NCBI GenBank assembly: GCA_020160805.1
Contig: JAIUPO010000014.1
Coordinates: forward strand, 45,149-109,148
Direction: 5' to 3'
Source of the DNA: Actinomycetota bacterium
GTDB taxonomy: Bacteria > Actinomycetota > Actinomycetes > Actinomycetales > Dermatophilaceae
Length of the DNA: 64,000 bases
Shown here: positions 58,871 to 64,000 of the stretch, in pieces
Numbering within the stretch: position 1 is the first letter of the stretch
Layout: each line of letters opens with the position of its first letter
Position numbers and translations under genes: made by a program
The notes under the pieces: generated by a model
What the model saw: only the letters and a program-made list of their open reading frames with translations
What the model was told of the DNA's origin: nothing
Database searches by the model: none

Positions 58871-60064
58871 ATGAGCCTGCTGGCTGAGAAGACCCAGCGC
58901 CCCGGGCTGGCACCGCATACCGATTCGGTCGCCACCTTCGTCCCGGACCAATCCCGCGCCGAGCGGACCCGTTCGTATGCCGTGGCCGACTTCCCGATGC
59001 CGACCGGCAGGGAAGAGGACTGGCGGTTCACTCCGGTGGACCGGATTCGTCCGCTCCTGAAGGACGAGGCGACCGGCCTCTGCCTCGACTGGGACGAGTC
59101 CCTGCCCGCCGGCGTCCGCCTCGGCACGATGTCGGTCGCCGACTGGCAGGCCGCTGGCGCGCCGGCCCCCGCCGACCGCGCCGCTGCTATCGCCGCGGCG
59201 CACAGTGGGGGTGTCGGCGTCATCGACATCCCGAATGACGCGGAGCTGACCGAGCCGGTTCGCATTCGGTTGTCGGGCGGTGACGGTCAGCTCGTCCACG
59301 GGCACCTGATGATCCGAGCGGGTCGTTTCAGCAAGGCCACCGTCGTCCTGACGCACGACGGCCTGGCCGACTACAGCGAGGTGCTCACGATCACCGCCAG
59401 CGACGGTGCCCACCTGACCGTCGTCTCGCTGCAGGAGTGGGACGACCGCTCCATCCACCTCGGCCAGCATGATGTGGTCGTCGGCCGCGACGCGCAGGTC
59501 AAGCACATCGCCGTCACCCTCGGTGGGGCGATCGTGCGCCTCAACACCAATGCGACCTATGCCGGGCCCGGCGGCTCCTTCGAGGCGTATGGCGTGTACT
59601 TCGCCGATGCGGGTCAGCACCTGGAGCACCGGCTCTTCGTCGACCACGCCGTGCCGCATTGCACGAGCAATGTCGAATACAAGGGCGCGCTGCAGGGGGA
59701 CTCTGCCCGCACCGTCTGGGTCGGTGATGTGCTGATCCGCGCCGCCGCCGAGGGCACGGACACCTACGAACTAAACCGCAATTTGCTGCTCACCGATGGC
59801 GCCCGCGCCGACTCCATCCCCAACCTGGAGATCGAGACCGGCGAGATTGCCGGTGCCGGACACGCCTCTGCGACAGGCCGATTCGACGACCAGCAGTTGT
59901 TCTATCTGATGGCCCGCGGCATCCCAGAGGCCGAGGCGCGTCGCCTCGTCGTGCGGGGCTTCTTCGCCGCGGTCGTCTCGCGCATCGGCGTGCCCGAGGT
60001 GATCGGGCACTTGATGAGCGCCATCGACGCCGAGCTCGAAGCCTCGGTGGCGGTCGCGTCGTGA
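58871..60064 (+). CDS. sufD: Fe-S cluster assembly protein SufD
   Basis: A 397-residue SufB paralogue that completes the SufBC2D complex. EEDWRFTPVDRI near the start and the C-terminal ATGRFDDQQLFYLMARGIPEAEARRLVVRGFF are conserved. The ATG at 58871 opens MSLLAEKTQRPG with AAGGAA upstream. The stop overlaps the next start (GTGA). Confidence 0.97.
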   Translation: MSLLAEKTQRPGLAPHTDSVATFVPDQSRAERTRSYAVADFPMPTGREEDWRFTPVDRIRPLLKDEATGLCLDWDESLPAGVRLGTMSVADWQAAGAPAPADRAAAIAAAHSGGVGVIDIPNDAELTEPVRIRLSGGDGQLVHGHLMIRAGRFSKATVVLTHDGLADYSEVLTITASDGAHLTVVSLQEWDDRSIHLGQHDVVVGRDAQVKHIAVTLGGAIVRLNTNATYAGPGGSFEAYGVYFADAGQHLEHRLFVDHAVPHCTSNVEYKGALQGDSARTVWVGDVLIRAAAEGTDTYELNRNLLLTDGARADSIPNLEIETGEIAGAGHASATGRFDDQQLFYLMARGIPEAEARRLVVRGFFAAVVSRIGVPEVIGHLMSAIDAELEASVAVAS

Positions 60065-60414
60065 GCGCCGACACCGACCTGGTTGCCATCGCCGTCTGCG
60101 GGATCGACGAGCTCCCCACCGTTGGCGCGGCCAAGGCCGATATCTATGGCCAGGCCATGGCGATCGTCCACACCGAGGATGGCGAGGTCTACGCCATCGA
60201 CGACATCTGCAGCCACCAGAATGTCTCCCTCAGCGAAGGCGAACTCGACGGCTGCCGCCTCGAATGTTGGCTCCACGGTTCGCGATTCGATGTGCGCACC
60301 GGCGATGCCCTGAACCTCCCCGCGACCGAGCCGGTCGCGACTTTCCCCGTCACCATCGAGGACGGCGTGGTTTACGTCTCCGTCCCCGCCGCCCTGATCC
60401 CCGAGAGCGAGTAA
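60061..60414 (+). CDS. Rieske-type non-heme ferredoxin
   Basis: A 117-residue soluble Rieske protein. Cluster ligands are Cys50/His52 (CSHQNVSLSEGEL) and Cys69/His72 (CWLHGSRFD). It lies between sufD and sufC, as in other actinobacterial suf operons, and may supply electrons for cluster assembly. The GTG start overlaps the sufD stop. Confidence 0.94.
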   Translation: MSADTDLVAIAVCGIDELPTVGAAKADIYGQAMAIVHTEDGEVYAIDDICSHQNVSLSEGELDGCRLECWLHGSRFDVRTGDALNLPATEPVATFPVTIEDGVVYVSVPAALIPESE

Positions 60415-60416
60415 GC

Positions 60417-62488
<2,072 letters not shown>

Positions 62489-62491
62489 CCG

Positions 62492-62941
62492 ATGGACCTC
62501 TATCAGGAACTCATCATTGAGCACGCCAAGCGTCCCCACCGGGCGGGCCTGCGCGAGCCTTTCGACGCCGAGGTGCACCACGTCAACCCCACCTGCGGCG
62601 ACGAGGTGACGCTGCGCGTGGCACGCGACGGCGATCTGCTCTCCGATATCTCATATGACAGCCTCGGCTGCTCGATCTCGGTCGCCTCCGCCTCGATGCT
62701 GGCCGACTTGCTCACCGGCGCGGACCTCGACACCGCCCGGACGACCTTTGCGGCGGTGCACGCCATGCTCACCTCGAAGGGCGCCGACGCCGGCGATGAG
62801 GCAGTCATCGGCGATGCCGTCGCCTTGGCCGGTGTCGCGAAGTTTCCCGCGCGCGTGAAGTGCGCGCTGCTGTCCTGGATGGCCCTCGCGGACGCGCTGG
62901 CCACCACCGGAGCCAATCTCTCGGAGGAGTCACATGTCTGA
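62492..62941 (+). CDS. sufU: Fe-S assembly / zinc-dependent sulfurtransferase SufU
   Basis: A 149-residue protein with the three metal-binding Cys of the family, Cys35 (NPTCGD), Cys60 (LGCSIS) and Cys124 (RVKCALLSW). In Gram-positives SufU accepts sulfur from SufS through a zinc site. Three bases after sufS and overlapping sufT. Confidence 0.96.
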   Translation: MDLYQELIIEHAKRPHRAGLREPFDAEVHHVNPTCGDEVTLRVARDGDLLSDISYDSLGCSISVASASMLADLLTGADLDTARTTFAAVHAMLTSKGADAGDEAVIGDAVALAGVAKFPARVKCALLSWMALADALATTGANLSEESHV

Positions 62942-63263
62942 GACCACGATCATGCCCGCCAATGTTGCGGACCTCGAAGAGGCCATGCGCGATGTCGTCG
63001 ACCCCGAACTCGGGATCAATGTCGTCGACCTTGGCCTCGTCTATGGCATCACCGTCGACCCGCAGAATCACGCGGTCATCGATATGACGCTGACGTCTGC
63101 CGCGTGCCCGCTGACCGATGTCATCGAGGACCAAACAGCCCAGGCACTTGACGGTTTGGTAACAACGCATCGCATTAACTGGGTCTGGATGCCACCATGG
63201 GGCCCGGACAAGATCACCGACGACGGCCGGGAGCAATTGCGTGCCCTTGGTTTCAACATCTAG
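62934..63263 (+). CDS. sufT: SufT / metal-sulfur cluster assembly factor (DUF59)
   Basis: A 109-residue DUF59 protein: VVDPELGINVVDLGLVYGI and MTLTSAACPLTD with the conserved Cys, then WMPPWGPDKITDDGREQLRALGF. It helps cluster maturation or delivery. It overlaps sufU by eight bases and the next gene by 23 bases. Confidence 0.96.
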   Translation: MSETTIMPANVADLEEAMRDVVDPELGINVVDLGLVYGITVDPQNHAVIDMTLTSAACPLTDVIEDQTAQALDGLVTTHRINWVWMPPWGPDKITDDGREQLRALGFNI

Positions 63264-63879
63264 CACCTCCGGCGCTCCGGCGACCCCTCGCATTGTCGAG
63301 GTCGCCCCGGAGCGCTTGCCCGCCTGGCTCGACGGCTTCGTCGAGCGACATGGGGGCGAGGTGCCCCCTGGTATGCCGGAGCGGATCGTCGGTGCCGATG
63401 GCGCCGACGCCATCCTGGACTACTTCCCCCACGACCCCCTCGGCGTCATCTTGGTGCGCCGCGGTGGGTATGCCGTGGGTCGGGTTCGTGGTGGAAAGCT
63501 GCTGTTGCACAAGGTCGGCACGCGATATGTGCAGTCCCGAACGGCGGCTGGCGGCTGGAGCCAGCAGCGGTATGCCCGGCGACGCGACAACCAGGCGGAC
63601 GAGCTCGTGACCGCCGTGGTCGAGCATGCGGCCCGCATCCTTGTTGACTTGGCGCATGTGCCGGACGAGACGGGGGAGTTGCCGATCGGTGGCGCGCCCA
63701 TCACACCCGGTCTGATCGTCGGCGGTGACCGCCAACTGGTTGCGGCCGTGCTCGCCGAGCGCCGGCTCGCGTCCCTGGTCCCCCTACCGCGCCGCGGCCT
63801 CTTCGATCTGCCCGACCCCAACCGGGCCGTCCTCGAAACCGCCATCAAGCGCGGCAGTGTTCTGTGTCTGAGTTCGTGA
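63241..63879 (+). CDS. acVLRF1 family peptidyl-tRNA hydrolase
   Basis: A 212-residue protein of the actinobacterial VLRF1 (Vms1-like release factor) family. The active-site segment TRYVQSRTAAGGWSQQRYARRR carries the G-x-x-Q-type Gln expected to free nascent chains from stalled ribosomes, and the early DPLGVILVRRGGYAVG block matches the eRF1-like core. In this family the role in ribosome rescue is inferred. It begins at a GTG within sufT, so it is read with the suf operon. Confidence 0.85.
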   Translation: MPLVSTSSTSGAPATPRIVEVAPERLPAWLDGFVERHGGEVPPGMPERIVGADGADAILDYFPHDPLGVILVRRGGYAVGRVRGGKLLLHKVGTRYVQSRTAAGGWSQQRYARRRDNQADELVTAVVEHAARILVDLAHVPDETGELPIGGAPITPGLIVGGDRQLVAAVLAERRLASLVPLPRRGLFDLPDPNRAVLETAIKRGSVLCLSS

Positions 63880-63945
63880 GACATCTGGGGGGATCAAATA
63901 CCAACCAGGGTGCGGCGTGGCGCGTCGATCAGGAGGTCGATGACC

Positions 63946-64000
63946 ATGTCGGATCAGAACATGTCGAAGAAGACGACGCCGCGGAAGAAGAGACGCGTGT
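63946..64000 (+). CDS. small basic protein, start only (partial)
   Basis: An ATG nine bases after an AGGAGG ribosome binding site (63931-63936) opens a frame that runs off the window: MSDQNMSKKTTPRKKRRV. The first 18 residues are strongly basic. I do not recognise it; it could be a small ribosomal or nucleic-acid-binding protein, or the start of a longer gene. An in-frame ATG at 63940 is too close to the ribosome binding site. Confidence 0.5.
   Translation, partial: MSDQNMSKKTTPRKKRRV

Overview
The window is a gene-dense, high-GC stretch of an actinobacterial chromosome. Actinobacterial marker genes are present: rbpA, whiA, opcA, a Gram-positive style suf operon, a polyphosphate glucokinase, an acVLRF1-type release factor and an actinobacterial secG-tpi-pgk-gap-whiA-yvcK-rapZ-uvrC block. 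Several proteins resemble those of Micrococcales (Intrasporangiaceae/Dermatophilaceae-like), but I cannot name the genus. There is no phage, insertion sequence, CRISPR array, rRNA or tRNA that I can see, and no gene-free stretch longer than 300 bases.

Layout. 1-2870: cell-envelope genes (partial acyltransferase, DUF3068 membrane protein, UDP-glucuronate decarboxylase-like epimerase). 2908-7855: polyphosphate glucokinase, a sugar:H+ symporter, a methyltransferase and ribosomal protein S1. 7941-12785: a secreted protein of unknown role, coaE, then the minus-strand unit trmH-like / tocopherol-cyclase-like / menC. 12903-24423: uvrB, a YjbR protein, a wall-anchored polysaccharide deacetylase, terC behind a yybP-ykoY-type riboswitch, an EamA exporter, an orphan antitoxin, an MBL hydrolase, uvrA and a hemolysin-III family protein. 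24547-30152: a complete branched-chain amino-acid ABC importer (livK-H-M-G-F). 30364-39793: Rieske lipoprotein, uvrC, rapZ, a frameshifted yvcK, whiA, gap-pgk-tpi, secG and rbpA. 39797-45740: the pentose-phosphate unit tkt-tal-zwf-opcA. 45899-49921: heme A/O synthesis (ctaB, ctaA) and pgi. 49989-56614: DEAD-box helicase, membrane molybdopterin oxidoreductase, an ABC-2 exporter with an unusual response regulator, and a PQQ-type sugar dehydrogenase. 56687-63879: the sufR-B-D-Rieske-C-S-U-T operon followed by acVLRF1. The window ends in the start of a small basic ORF.

Together the genes cover glucose entry and phosphorylation (symporter, PpgK, Pgi), both arms of hexose catabolism (Gap/Pgk/Tpi; Zwf/OpcA/Tal/Tkt), the whole UvrABC excision repair set, Fe-S assembly and respiratory heme synthesis.

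Most interesting signals: (1) the heptamer GTATGCC/GGCATAC occurs at least 48 times, in every reading frame and on both strands, and repeatedly forces rare codons such as ATA; (2) yvcK is broken by an extra base in a run of eight C; (3) the terC leader looks like a manganese riboswitch whose closing stem competes with a hairpin over the ribosome binding site; (4) long intergenic palindromes form a small dispersed family; (5) a response regulator with a degenerate N-terminus sits beside an ABC exporter with no sensor kinase; (6) pgl is absent from its usual place beside opcA.
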